Shown here in pieces: positions 44,190-55,336 of a stretch of DNA of 64,000 nt. The DNA comes from Dactylorhiza incarnata (taxonomy: Eukaryota; Streptophyta; Magnoliopsida; Asparagales; Orchidaceae): positions 5,832,501 through 5,896,500 of the forward strand of contig JAWHQI010000079.1 in NCBI GenBank assembly GCA_033032865.1, given 5' to 3'. A model generated the notes under the pieces. That model saw only the letters and a program-made list of their open reading frames with translations, did no database searches and was not told the DNA's origin. Each line of letters begins with the position of its first letter. Position 1 is the first letter of the stretch. Made by a program: the position numbers and the translations under genes.

Positions 44190-46282
44190 TGTAACACCTC
44201 CCCTGCAATGACTATATAATATAGGTCCGGCCGGGACCCCACAACATATAATCTCCACAACTTTAGTATTAAAAAGTGATGTAGAAACTACCCAACTCAA
44301 AACTCAAAGCAAACACAGCAGAAATATTAAAAGTCACATAAGTTGTCCACTTCTACATAAGAGTACTATGGCCTTAAGGCCTTACAAAACCCATGCTCAA
44401 GTCAACAGCCACAACACAAAATATCCAAAAGATAATTAGCATTCCTATGCTACCTCGGCATGCAAGCCAGAACAAAATAAAGACAACATAAACAAGCATG
44501 AAAACAGGAGGAGGTACACTTCATGAGGCTTAGGCCTTTTTGGTCGGCGAGCTGGGTCCAACCTGCGATCCTTGCCCTACATCCAATACACAAAGAGCGG
44601 TATAACAAGGGTTAGCTTTGGATGACCAACAACAATGTAATAACACCCCTCATACCGGCCGTCCTAGCGGACTCCGGGGAACTACATCACCCTGCAAGTC
44701 AGTACTTCATATGCAAATGTAATAAACAATAGCAACATAAAACAACATGTATGACTGTCATAAGCATCATCCACGTTTCTATGTTTAGCAATTAAAGTAA
44801 GGGGCCGAACAATGCAGCATGTATGCAAATCTAGGTTTCACCCAAGGCACCCTATGGCGTGTATGCTTCTAACATAACAACACACATCATCAATTCACAA
44901 CATTCAAAGGGTACTCAACATTTCCCCAGGGCGTGCAAGCCCAAGGCCAAGAACTCCACTGAGACCTCACCCCTTACATGGCTTACAAAGCCAACGGGCG
45001 CATCAGCATACTTATTCTCGCCACCATCAACAAACCAAACAACCGATGCTAAGAACTCTAGCTGAGACCCCACCCGCACATGGCCCACAATGCCATCGGG
45101 CTTGTCCGTCAGCACAGATGTTCTCGTCAGTCATCACAAAAGGGGACTTGTCTTGTCGGGACACTCTCCACACATTAATCCAAGCATTCACAGGCTAGCC
45201 AGACGACCACAAAGACAAAGTCACGCCTTCACATACAAGTGGCATCACAAGCAATTCACTACGCACAAAATTACCCTTTTCGATCCACCGTTCGTTCTCA
45301 CATGAAACATAAGGGCAACACATATGAAATTTTTTCCTTCATCGAATTTCTAGCAAAAATCCCTAAAATGCACGTTAACCAACATCACCGAATCGGACAA
45401 CCGGCCACGATTTTGGCTTCACCCACAATTCCTAATCCGCTAACGGAGCGGATATCTAATGCAAAATCATGTCGGGGATGGACTCAATCAACCCGATGGT
45501 TCTTCTTGAACCAAGGCAACCCAAACCCCTCTCATTTGAGAGATCCGGTGCCATAAATTTCAGAAAAAGAGAAAGGCAAATAAAGAGATGTCATGCACGC
45601 ATCCTAAAACTGGGAGGAGAGATGTTGTTACCCTAAGAGTTCTCTTCCTCGCCATGGATCGGTTGAAAGGCACGGATAGAAATGAGCGCCTTCGAGTCCT
45701 CTCCACGGATCTAGTTTTGGATCGGCGAACAGAGCTCCGGTGCTCCAACAATGGAGGATCTAGCATTCTTATTCCTCCAAACCCTCCTCCTTTCCTTAGC
45801 CTCGAAAAGCACAAATGACTTCATGGAAAAAGCCTAGAACTTCTCTGCCCTATTTAGGACCTTAGGACGCACTTATCTGGGCCTTTGGATCAAGATCTAA
45901 GGAGAACAGACGACCAGAAATTTCTACTTACGGATCTGGTTCCGTAAGCTAGCGCTGGCGCTAGCGCTACCGCCTGCGCTAGCCACTCGACAAAAATCCA
46001 TTCGACGAAGCCGTCTTGACATCCCGACGAACTACACCACTCGACGAAACCTAGCGCATGCGCAAACGCTGCCGCCCACGCTAGCCTCTTGAAGAACTCC
46101 CTTCGATGAAACCGTCTCAACAAATCCAACTCGTCGCAACCATCGAAACCACTAGGCTACTCGACGGGGCAGCTAATGCCTGCGCTAGAACCTAGCGTCG
46201 ACGCTAGCTCCCAAGTACAGAAAAGCCTGTACTAGCCTTAGGCATTACATCCTCCACGCTCAGCGAAACTTGGAGTGTTACA
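44190..46282 (-). repeat. 3' LTR of gypsy T
   Basis: 2093 bp bounded by TGTAACAC and GTGTTACA. A CpG-rich cluster lies at 45927-46205. It has a dyad of 8-bp arms (CTTACGGA...TCCGTAAG, 45927-45948), GCGCTAGCGC-type words as in copia A, and TCGACGAA words as in the SIRE LTRs. A TATA-like CTAAATAG (minus) lies at about 45850-45858, downstream of the cluster. The ORFs at 44859-45818 are not conserved proteins. Confidence 0.92.
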
Positions 46283-46283
46283 A

Positions 46284-46296
46284 CTCCACCTCCCTT
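46284..46296 (-). other. Polypurine tract of T
   Basis: The minus strand reads AAGGGAGGTGGAG, immediately before the 3' LTR. Confidence 0.8.
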
Positions 46297-46341
46297 AAAA
46301 GAATTTTGTCCTCAAATTTTAAGACGTTAATGAAAACATAC

Positions 46342-47759
46342 TTAACACACATACCTGATACAAAACGGTCCCAAAAAGTCATTCCACATCGTTTGCTCGA
46401 GCTCCCACGAGAACTCATCTCGTCCGCAATTATTCCAATGCACCTTCACCAGCTTGACCTCTTTATTCTGCAACCATCGGACTTCAGAATCCTCCATGCA
46501 AACTGGACGAACTATCATCTTCAGATCTTCGGCTACGGGAACTATCGAAGACCTGACCACATCTTCTGGCTCCACCAACGCTTTCCTCAGCACCGAAACA
46601 TGGAAAACATCATGCAATCCACTTAGCACGGCAGACAATGCTAACCGATAGGCCGCTTCACCTATGCGCTCCGCAACCTCAAATGGACCCAAATACCTCG
46701 GACTCAACTTCTTGAGTCGCCGAATTTGCGAAATGCCTTTGAACTGCTTGATCTTCAAGTAGACCATGTCACGCACCGCAAACTCCACCTTTCTGTGACG
46801 CGCATTAAAATACTTTGTCTGTCGATCCTGAGCAATCTTCATGCGCCCCTGGATCGTTCGCACCAACTCGCAAGCGTCTGCCACTACTTTCATTCCTAAA
46901 AGCTGAGTGTCTCCCGCCTCTATCCAAGACACCGGTGTTTGACACCGCGTTCCATACAATGCCTCATATGGCGCCATCTTGATACTCACATGGAAACTAT
47001 TGTTATAAGCAAACTCTACCATGAAAAGGTGGTCTTCCCAACTCTTACCAAAATTGAGGGCACACATCCTTAACATGTCCTCCAATGTACGATTTATTCT
47101 CTCAGTTTGACCATCGGTCTGCGGATGAAATGCGGTACTAAATTTCAACTTTGTGCCCAGATTCTTCTGCACCAACCGCCAGTCCTTGGACGTGAACCGC
47201 CCATCGCGATCACTAACAATGCTCATTAGAATTCTGTGCAACTGCACAATATTTCGAATATACAGCTCCACGAGCTTCTCCACGCTATCGTCCTTCAGAT
47301 TTGGAATGAAGTGGGCCACCTTGGTCAGGCGATCCACAATCACCCAAATCGCATTGTTACCCTGCCGCGACCGAGGCAAACCATGTACAAAATCCATGGA
47401 GGTGTCGTCAAATTTCCCTCGGGGATAGGAAGAGGTTTCAAGAACCCGCCCGGCCTTTGGCACTCGGCCTTCACCAAAGCACAAGTCTGACATCGACTTA
47501 CGTACAAAGCTACGTCCCGCTTCATACCAAGCCACCAAAAGGATTTCTTCAATTCGAAGTACATCTTTGTACTTCCTGGATGAATAGAGTTTTTCGTGAT
47601 GTGAGCCTCAAACATCAACTCCTCACAGAGTTTGCCAAAGCGAGGGACACACACCCTTTTGTTTCTCTTTAAAAGTCCACCGAACATCTCCAAAGCACTG
47701 TCTTCGCTCTGCTGAGCTTCCAACACCAACCGCTGACACTCTTCGTCTGGGCTTGTCAC
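46342..47759 (-). pseudogene. pol: T integrase with chromodomain
   Basis: Two overlapping open pieces with a frameshift near 47400-47450. The zinc-binding part has HITKNSIHPGSTKMYFELKK and YVSRCQTCALVKAE (HHCC). The core has MDFVHGLPRSRQG, IVDRLTKVAHFIP, IVSDRDGRFTSKDW and HPQTDGQTERINRTLEDML: D, D and E are all present. Then YLGPFEVAERIGEAAYRL and, near the C-terminus, LVKVHWNNCGRDEFSWELE, the chromodomain that guides chromovirus insertion. The 398-residue open piece is one of the best-kept in the window. Confidence 0.93.
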
Positions 47760-47812
47760 CTCTCAGATTCGATCCGCTAAATCACACTGCATCTTGATCC
47801 AGTTTAACTGAG

Positions 47813-48330
47813 CTACGGTGGACTCACCCCGAGCCACACACAAAATGTCAAGAGACTCAAACTCTCGCACCAAACATTGGCCTTTCCTGGCGTATACTGA
47901 ATCGCTACATCGTAGTCCCCAAGGAACTCGACCCACCTATGCTGCCTCATATTGAGATCTTTCTGATTCAGAAGATACCTCAGGCTTTTGTGGTCCGTGA
48001 AGATTTCCACCTTTGCACCATACACGTAATGCATGCACAACTTTAACGCGAAAATCACCGCCTCCAACTCCAAGTTGTGGACGGGGTAATTTCTCTCGTG
48101 AGGCTTTATCTGCCTCGACCCATAGGCTATCACACTGTCATGTTGCACCAGCACACAACCCAAACCGCAACCTGATGCGTCGCTAAAAATCTGAAACCCT
48201 TCAGTCCCACTAGGAAGAGTTAGGATTGGAGCAGACATCAACCTTTCTTTCAAGGTCTCAAATGCACGGGCACACTCCGGCATCCACACAAACTTCTGGT
48301 CCTTTCAGGTAATAGAGGTGAGGGGCAAAG
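47813..48330 (-). pseudogene. pol: T RNase H
   Basis: [38 protein letters not shown] (catalytic D), [18 protein letters not shown] (E), [15 protein letters not shown] (D) and [20 protein letters not shown]. These are the complete RNase H motifs of chromovirus type; the end of the frame is altered ([13 protein letters not shown] in place of VVADALSR). Confidence 0.92.
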
Positions 48331-49441
48331 CCATCCACGAAAAGTTGTCAACGAACCTTCTGTAATAACCGGCTTGTCCAAGGAAACTCCGGACTTCCTC
48401 CAGTTCTCAGTACAGGCCAATCTCTAATGGCTTCAATCTTCGCTGGATCCACTGCCACCCCATCTCCACTGATCACGTGTCCCAAAAATGCCACCTTCCC
48501 GATACAGAACTCGCACTTTGAGAACTTAGCATAAAGCTGGTTCTCCCTCAGTGTCTACAACACCAATCTCAAGTGAGACTCATGCTCCGCCTTTGACTTT
48601 GAATACACTAAGATATCGTCGATGAACACCACCATGAACGAATTTAGGTATCGCCTAAACACTCTATTCATTAAATCCATCAGCACTGATGGCGCAATCA
48701 TCAAACCGAACGACATCACCGAGAACTCAAAATGACAGTATCTCTTCTCAAAAGATGTCTTGGGAACATCCTCTTCTTGAATCCTCAACTGATAGTAACC
48801 CGACTTCAAATCCAATTTGGAGTACACCGTCGAACCCACCAGCTGATCGAACAAATCATCGATTCGCGGAATCAGATACTTATTCTTTATGGTCAACTTA
48901 TTCAACTCACGGTAGTCTATGCACAATCGCATACTACCATCCTTTTTCTTTACGAATAACACCGGCGCACTCCACGCCGAAGACCTGGGCCTAATGTACC
49001 CTTGCTCTAGCAACTCTGGCAACTGCACCTTTAGCTCGGCGAGTTCCTTCGGCGCCATCCTAAACGTAGGACGCGACATCGGTCTCGCACTGGCACCAAA
49101 TCTATTGAGAAATCAATTTCACAATGAGGAGGTACTCCTGGAAGCTCCTCGAGGAACACATCCTCAATTTCTTCCACCACTGACACTTCTCTGATTGCCA
49201 ACTTTGTGGAGTGAGTCTCCAACAAAGCTAAAAACTCCTCACCTCCTTGATTTATCACTCTCATCAATTGCACAGCGGAAATCAGGGAGCAAGCCAATCT
49301 GCCTAGGCCCTCAAACTTGACCTCTGCTCTACCTTCACTCCTTAGGGTCACCACTTTCAATAGACAGTCAAAACTAGCCCGTTGCTATGCAAGCCAGTCC
49401 ATCCCCAGGATAATATCAAATTCAGCTAGGGGTAGAATCTT
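48331..49441 (-). pseudogene. pol: T protease end and reverse transcriptase
   Basis: At the left edge of copia A4 the protease end reads FDIILGMDWLA with a stop after it. 49360-49031 encodes the linker [20 protein letters not shown] and then shifts frame. 49079-48555 encodes [71 protein letters not shown] and [15 protein letters not shown], so the FIDD active site is intact. The thumb region [20 protein letters not shown] follows after a stop at about 48555. Confidence 0.92.
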
Positions 49442-50618
49442 GTTGGAACATGGTTTTCCGCATCCATTTGATTTGAGAATAACAAATCCTACTTGTATTT
49501 GATCGTGGTTGCCATTGTGTTTTAGCATGCATGCTTGAACAGATATGACACTACGATGCTACATTATTGGTCTGGACCTGCCCACAAGCTAAAAAGTGGA
49601 ATGATGTCTAACGCCAGGCGTTAGGAATTAATGCCGATGTTGACTCCCGTTCCCACCAAGACAAATGTGGCAAGGAGGGAAGTTGACATGATTGAAGGAG
49701 CACTTTAGAAATAATCTGACCTAAAGCTAGCGTTAGCCTCAATGCCAGCATTAGCCTCAATGCCAGCATTAGGGTTGCCTAAAATAAATGTTTCCTAAAG
49801 TGCAGTATCTCCTTCCTGTTTTGAATACCCGAGCCATCAAAATATTTCTATATTGGGTAAATGCCAGGCGTTAGCCTTAACGTCGACGTTTGCTGCCATT
49901 CCTATAAATAGGTGGATTTCATCTTCTTCAACTACCAATGCTAAGGAGCCCTATTCCAGCACTCTGAATTATTTTTGAGGGCCGTATTTCCAGACAACAA
50001 AGGATCTCCCACTCAATTTCAAAAGGAGGAATCAAAGGAGGCTTGTATCAACACGCTAACTCAACGTGAAGAACGCACGCTTGGACTTCAACGATCTTCA
50101 GCGATTCTTCATCGTTTCCTTCAGATTACCTCATAGGGAGTTTTTATATTTGTCTTTTATATTTATCTTTGTAATCGGTTTGTGAATTTGCCTTGTGTTG
50201 GCGACTAGGTCTGTGTAGGACTTAAGGAGGAATTCACCTCGTGCTGGCGACTAGGTCTAGGGAGTAGATCTAGGGGGTGCTCGAGGCCTTTCTGGGGATA
50301 GAAGGGCTAGAGCATCTTGAGGCCGTATCTGGGGAGAGATTGGCTAAAGCCTATCGGTTCTTAGTGAGAAGAGTCGGTATAGAAAACAAAAAGAGTATTT
50401 CATATTTTTCCTTGGATTTCTAGCATGACATAAATCAGATTTTGTAACCAAATTTTATTAATGATAATCATGTCTTTTCTATTTAATAAAATTGATTTAC
50501 TACTCTTTATTTTTGTTTAACAATTATTCAAATAAAATATCAAAAGTTTTCTATAAAAACGTGCAGTTATAGAAAACCCTTATTCACCCCCCTCTAAGGG
50601 CGCCTCAAGATCCAACTA
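49442..50618 (+). repeat. 5' LTR of copia A4
   Basis: 1177 bp, starting TGTTGGAACATGG. The end is at about 50618, where CCAACTA stands for CCAACA. TATA box CCTATAAATAGG at 49901-49912. Upstream lies a perfect dyad CTAACGCC-A-GGCGTTAG (49608-49624) and repeats of GCCAGCATTAGCCTCAAT (about 49740-49780). The conserved block at 50190-50360 matches the A1 LTR block at 850-1040 in reverse. Confidence 0.9.
49901..49912 (+). promoter_or_regulatory. TATA box of the A4 LTR
   Basis: CCTATAAATAGG, itself nearly palindromic, about 290 bp downstream of the CTAACGCC dyad and 30 bp after a GCCAGGCGTTAGCC repeat. Confidence 0.75.
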
Positions 50619-50619
50619 G

Positions 50620-50631
50620 TGGTATCAGAGC
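50620..50631 (+). other. Primer binding site of A4
   Basis: TGGTATCAGAGC, a full match to the initiator tRNA-Met type site, directly after the LTR. Confidence 0.92.
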
Positions 50632-50666
50632 CAGGTTATTCCAAATCGGGTTAACAACCGGGAATA

Positions 50667-51597
50667 ATGGCGTTCATGATCTCGCTTTTATTAGTGGGAG
50701 AAATTTTTATGAAAAAGAAAAATCTCTTGCACCACCTTTATTCAAAGGGAGAAATTATAAAGGGTGGAAATTTTTAATGGAAAATTTTATTAAAACTTTA
50801 GATATTGAAGCATGGAATATGGCAATTGTAAGACCAGCGGATGAAACAAATAAGAAGCAACATCACCTAAATGCAAAGGCTTTGAATAGTATCTTTTGTG
50901 CTTTATCTCAATAAATTTTCAAATTGATATATTGTTTTTCTAGTGCATACAAAGTATGGAAATTTCTTAAAGAAATGTATGATCTTCCTCTCACAGGTAT
51001 GGAACAAATGCAAGAAGTGGAGAACATACAAGCTTGCACAAATGGTCAAGAAAGCTCCTCTCATGATGAATAAATAGAGTACACATCAAGTGGAAGAGAA
51101 GATGAAATTTTATCTTTGGAAGAGGAGTGCAAAAAGATGAAGATCACAAAGGAACTCTATGCTCAAATCTCACAAAATCCAAAAGCACTGTAAGGAAATC
51201 AAATTCACTTATTGTTTGCAACTCTATTTCTATTCTACAATTGCTACAAATTACAAAACACAAAATTAAGAAATAAAAAAAATGTAATTGCAAATTGCGC
51301 TTAGAAAATAAAGGTTTAAAAGCAAAAGTTAAAGTAGAATCAAATTCTGATTTATCTAGTTTTACCCATGTCTCATTAATTGAAAATATTACACCCTGTA
51401 TAGAATTTAATGATTTAAGAGAAAATACAAAGAACTAGAAAAGGAACTTCTTTTTGTAAAAGAAGATAATGAAAAATTGTCTTTAGAAAATTCAACTTTG
51501 AAAAGTGGTTGTGCTAAATGCCAAAGTTATAAAATTGAAATCAAGGAGATGGATGAAACATTTGTGGAATTTAGAAATAACTGTCAAACTCATATTG
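50667..51597 (+). pseudogene. gag: A4 gag, first part
   Basis: ATG at 50667 by comparison with A2 (MASHDLAF). One base is lost within the third codon, after which the frame reads HDLAFISGRNFYEKEKSLAP, PPLFKGRNYKGWKFLMENFI and LDIEAWNMAIVRPADE. A TAA follows at about 50913. The next part is degenerate, with Glu-rich and coiled-coil-like stretches. S3 cuts it at 51597. It shares only moderate similarity with A2 gag. Confidence 0.75.
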
Positions 51598-53148
51598 TGT
51601 TGGAACAACCCTATTACTGATTTGGGCTAGGATTACTATGTGTTGACTAGGATTAAGTTGACCCTCATTGTATAGTCTGAGGGTCATAGTTTTAGGTTGA
51701 TAAGATAGCTAGAACTTAGGATTTCTCTAAGTTTCTGCGTTCGACGAACTCTATACTGGGTTCGACGAACTGCTCTCTGCGTTCGACGAACGGCTTCCTC
51801 TCTGCATTCGACGAACGGCTTGCTCCAGTCTCAGCGGTCGACGATCTTCAATACTCAGCGGCTCAGCAGCTTAGCGGTCGACGAATTCTTCAGTTCGACG
51901 AACTCTAAGTTGAGATCGACGAACTCCAACTTGAGTTCGACGAATTCTTTATCAAATGTTCAGTTCGACGAACTCATCCTTCAGGTCGACGAAATTTTAT
52001 CTCAGATCGACGAATTTTCTCTCAGTCTGTTCAGATCAGTTATTTTATTTATCTGAACTCAGATAAACTATCATATTCAGTTCTATTCTTCATTTGGAGT
52101 TATTCTTCCAGATAAGACAAGTTTTATCATTCCTTTATTCTATTCCCTTTCCATTTCCTTCTCTAGAGAAATATAGTCGTTTGGCTTATTGGAAAAGGAT
52201 ATCATTTATTATAGAAAAGGAAAGGAATTAAGATTGGCTGAATCAGTTGAAGTTCCAAGAAAAGATTTAATGCAGATTATTCTATTCCTATTCAGAGATC
52301 TTTTGAAATTCAAATCAGTCCCTTCTCTCTAAGGAAATATAGCATACCAGAAAGAAAAAGGAGACAGACACAGAGATAGAAAATATCAGAGCATATGTCA
52401 AGGGAGAAATATTATTCAGAAAGAAAAAGAAAGTTCATCTTCCTCAAGCAGCATCTCATTCTCTGAGAACATCTTCAAGATCAATCTCTCAGTGTTCTGC
52501 TGCAAGTTTCAAATCTTCATTAGAGCAACAATAATCTGAGAAACTTCAGTCTCTCAGATTCATCAGCTTATCAAGGAAGATATTTTCATTCAAGAGAAGC
52601 TCCATCCTCAAGCTGTCAAGAATTTCAACCAGACAGGGGAAGCTTTACACCATCAATCCACTAGAGTCTTCTCTCAGATTGTTGACAGGGAAGAACTTCT
52701 TAACCCCTTTATTCCATCTTGTACAGGGTTCTAACTCCCTTCAAAAGTTAACCTCTTGGTGGCAGGGCACCTGAACAAAAACCTGTGATTTGGTTAGAGC
52801 ACCTGATCAAAATCTCACTTGGTGTGTGGACACCTGATCAAAAACCCCTTGGTGATAGGGCACCTGATCAAAAACCTAGTGGATCCTACCAAGTGTGGTA
52901 GAAGAGTAGACGTACCCAGATTTATTGGGGAACTACTATAAAAATCTTTGTGTCTCTGTGCTTGTGATTTTCTGTGTTGTTGTGCTGTGCTGATTTCTTT
53001 ATTTAGTTTTTTATAACTCACTCAATATATATATATATATATCACTATTTTAATTCCGCTATAAAATTAAGGGAAATGTTTTTAATACTCTATTCACCCC
53101 CCCCCCCCCCCCCTCTAGAGTAACATTAAGATCTAACCTCCACTTTCA
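51598..53148 (+). repeat. 5' LTR of S3
   Basis: 1551 bp. It contains twelve intact TCGACGA words between 51741 and 52017, the GGCACCTGATCAAAA repeats (about 52755-52885), a TA run (53025-53041) and a C tract (53098-53113). It ends CCACTTTCA. Confidence 0.95.
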
Positions 53149-53150
53149 AT

Positions 53151-53162
53151 TGGTATCCGAGC
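53151..53162 (+). other. Primer binding site of S3
   Basis: TGGTATCCGAGC, the initiator tRNA-Met site with one A to C change. Confidence 0.88.
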
Positions 53163-53247
53163 AGGTTGATTTTTACAGGCTAACAGCTGAATCATAAAGA
53201 TCAATTAGATCTTAATTTATTTTAGAGTTTTATTTTCCTAAAAACTC

Positions 53248-55292
53248 ATGGCACAAAACAAAGAATATTCTAGCACAAGTCCTCCTATGTGCAATCTCAG
53301 TAAGTTTGCACTATGGAAGGCAAGGATTAGGTTGTACATGAATTCTATTGATGTGGAAATATTCAATGTGATTTTGACAGGACCTCCAACTCCAACAGCA
53401 ACAACAAGTGCTGAAGCACCAGTAAACAACAATGTTGTTCCACCACCTAAGTGGACTTAAGCCCAAAAGAAGCAAAGAAGTGTAGATGCAAAAGCAATGA
53501 ACATTCTAGCACAAACAATGTCTGATGACATTTTTCAAAAAGTGGTGGAATGCACCTCTGCAAGAGAAATATGGATCTCACTCAACAATATGGTTGAAAG
53601 ATCAGCTAATGAAAGAAAGGACATAAGATCCCACCTCATTTATCAATATGAGAATTTCAAAAAGTTAGAATCAGAGATAGTTGCTGATATGTATAACAGG
53701 CTCAGCCTCATAATCAATGAGTTAAAATCTTTGGACAAAGTGATCTCTATCACTGAGATAAATGATAAGATCCTAATGTGCTTCCCCAGCACATGGGACT
53801 CTAGGATCTGACAATCAAGGAAGCCAGAAGCCTTAATGAGATCTCAACTGAGAGCTTGTTAAGCAAACTAAAATCCTATGAGTAGCTTATCAAAACCAGA
53901 GAAGCTGAACAATCAACTTCATCTTCAGCATCCAAGAAGGAGAGGAATATAGATTTCCAAGCTACTGAAGAAGAAGAAAAGGCTCCAAGAGATGAGGAGT
54001 TCATGAGCCTTCTAGCCTAAAGATTCTACAAGATGGCTAGAAAGGACTTCAGAAAGAAGGACTCCAGATCAAGGGAAAAGCAAAGGTATGATAAGTCAAA
54101 TCCTAAAGAAATTATTTGTTTTGGTTGTAGGAAACCTGGACATATTCTACCAGAATGTCCAGAGAATCAGAAGAAGGAAAATAAAAAGGAAAAAGGAGAC
54201 AAGAAGCACTCAAGCTTGTCTTCCTCCCATAAGCACAAACAAGAGGGAAGAGGATTTGTAGCAGAAACCTGGAGTGAAATTGAATCAGAATCTTCATCAA
54301 GCTCCTCTGATGATGATGAAGAATCAAAAGAAAAGGACCAATGCTTGATGGCCATTTATGACTCAAGCAGTGAGTCAGTAAGTTCATCTTCATCCAGCTC
54401 TTCTGATGATGAGGATGATGAAGAGGAAAAGAATTTCTGCATGATGGCTATCAATGCCTCAACAAATAACTCAGATGAAGAAGAATCAGGATCAGAAGCT
54501 GACAATGACATAGATCAGGTAATTTCTAATTTTGATTTCAATTCAGTTGAATTCAAAGATGAATTCAAAGTTCTTTGCTTAGACTTAATAAAATTTGAGA
54601 AGGAAATAATCACTCTCAGAAATAAGCTAACTGAAATGAATAATTTGAGTGTAGAAAATGCTAATCTTAAGAAAGATTTGGCTGCCTCTAGAGAACAAAT
54701 TATTCTCATTGAGAATAAACTTTCTGAGGCCAAGAAATTTGAAGAATACCTAAATGGGAGAAGCATCAAACTGATGGATATTACAAGCACAGTAAATGCC
54801 AGATTAAGTGGCAAACTAGGCTTGGGTGCATCATCAAGTGAGCCACCTCTGATTAAGAAAAACATACTGTCTACACCCATAAAATTCATTTCTGCTAAGA
54901 GCAAAAAGGTTGTAGATGAAAATAAAAACATTTCAAACAAGTTTGTAAAGAATAATGGAATTCAGCAGAATTCGTCGAACGGAGCTCGACGAAATCAGAC
55001 GAATTCGTCGAACGGAGATCGACGAACTCTGAAGATAGATTTCCTGTATAGTCATTATTCAAACGGCGCTCGACGAAAGCACATCCCTTCGCCGAACGGC
55101 GATCGACGAACTCAGCCCAGTTCGTCGAATAGAAAATATACAAAAAATTTGAAGAATTCTTTTTCTTCACATACTTACAATCCTTTCACTGAATGGATAA
55201 TTCCTCCAAGGAGATATCATCCAAAAGGTTATAAGGATCAACCTGAAATGTCTCTTATTTCAGAGTTTTGTGATAATACAAAAGGACCCAAG
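53248..55292 (+). pseudogene. gag: S3 gag
   Basis: MAQNKEYSSTSPPMCNLSKF at 53248. A TAA at 53458 replaces a glutamate codon, and a frameshift or stop follows PSTWDSRI at 53811. Then an open frame of 427 residues (54033-55316) has an intact knuckle CFGCRKPGHILPEC, Ser/Asp/Glu-rich acidic tracts, a coiled-coil segment (EKEIITLRNKL ... LKKDLAASREQ) and a tail of SSNGARR/SSNGDRR repeats encoded by the TCGACGAA hairpins. The stop at 55314-55316 lies inside the GT...AG junction segment. Confidence 0.9.
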
Positions 55293-55336
55293 GTAGTCTG
55301 GGTCAAAAACAACTAGTTTATTTTTCTGTTTTACAG
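55293..55336 (+). other. GT...AG segment with a stop at the S3 gag-pol junction (44 nt)
   Basis: AAG|GTAGTCTGGG ... CTGTTTTACAG|GTACACAGC. It contains the gag stop TAG. At 44 nt it puts pol in the -1 frame relative to gag; removing the segment puts them in the same frame. In S1 and S2 it is 45 nt. Confidence 0.6.

Larger units (their letters stand above)
44190..49441 (-). mobile_element. Gypsy element T, Tekay-like chromovirus, 3' portion
   Basis: Minus-strand Ty3/gypsy: protease end, RT, RNase H, integrase with C-terminal chromodomain, polypurine tract and 3' LTR (46282-44190). It is inserted in G2 just after the GPYI codons. Copia A4 interrupts its protease at 49441/49442, so gag and the 5' LTR lie right of the window. 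The chromodomain and a 2.1-kb LTR starting TGTAACAC fit the Tekay/Del lineage. Confidence 0.88.

Noticed and set aside
44859..45818. ORFs of 66-105 codons on both strands
   Set aside because: They are inside the T LTR, with no conserved motifs.
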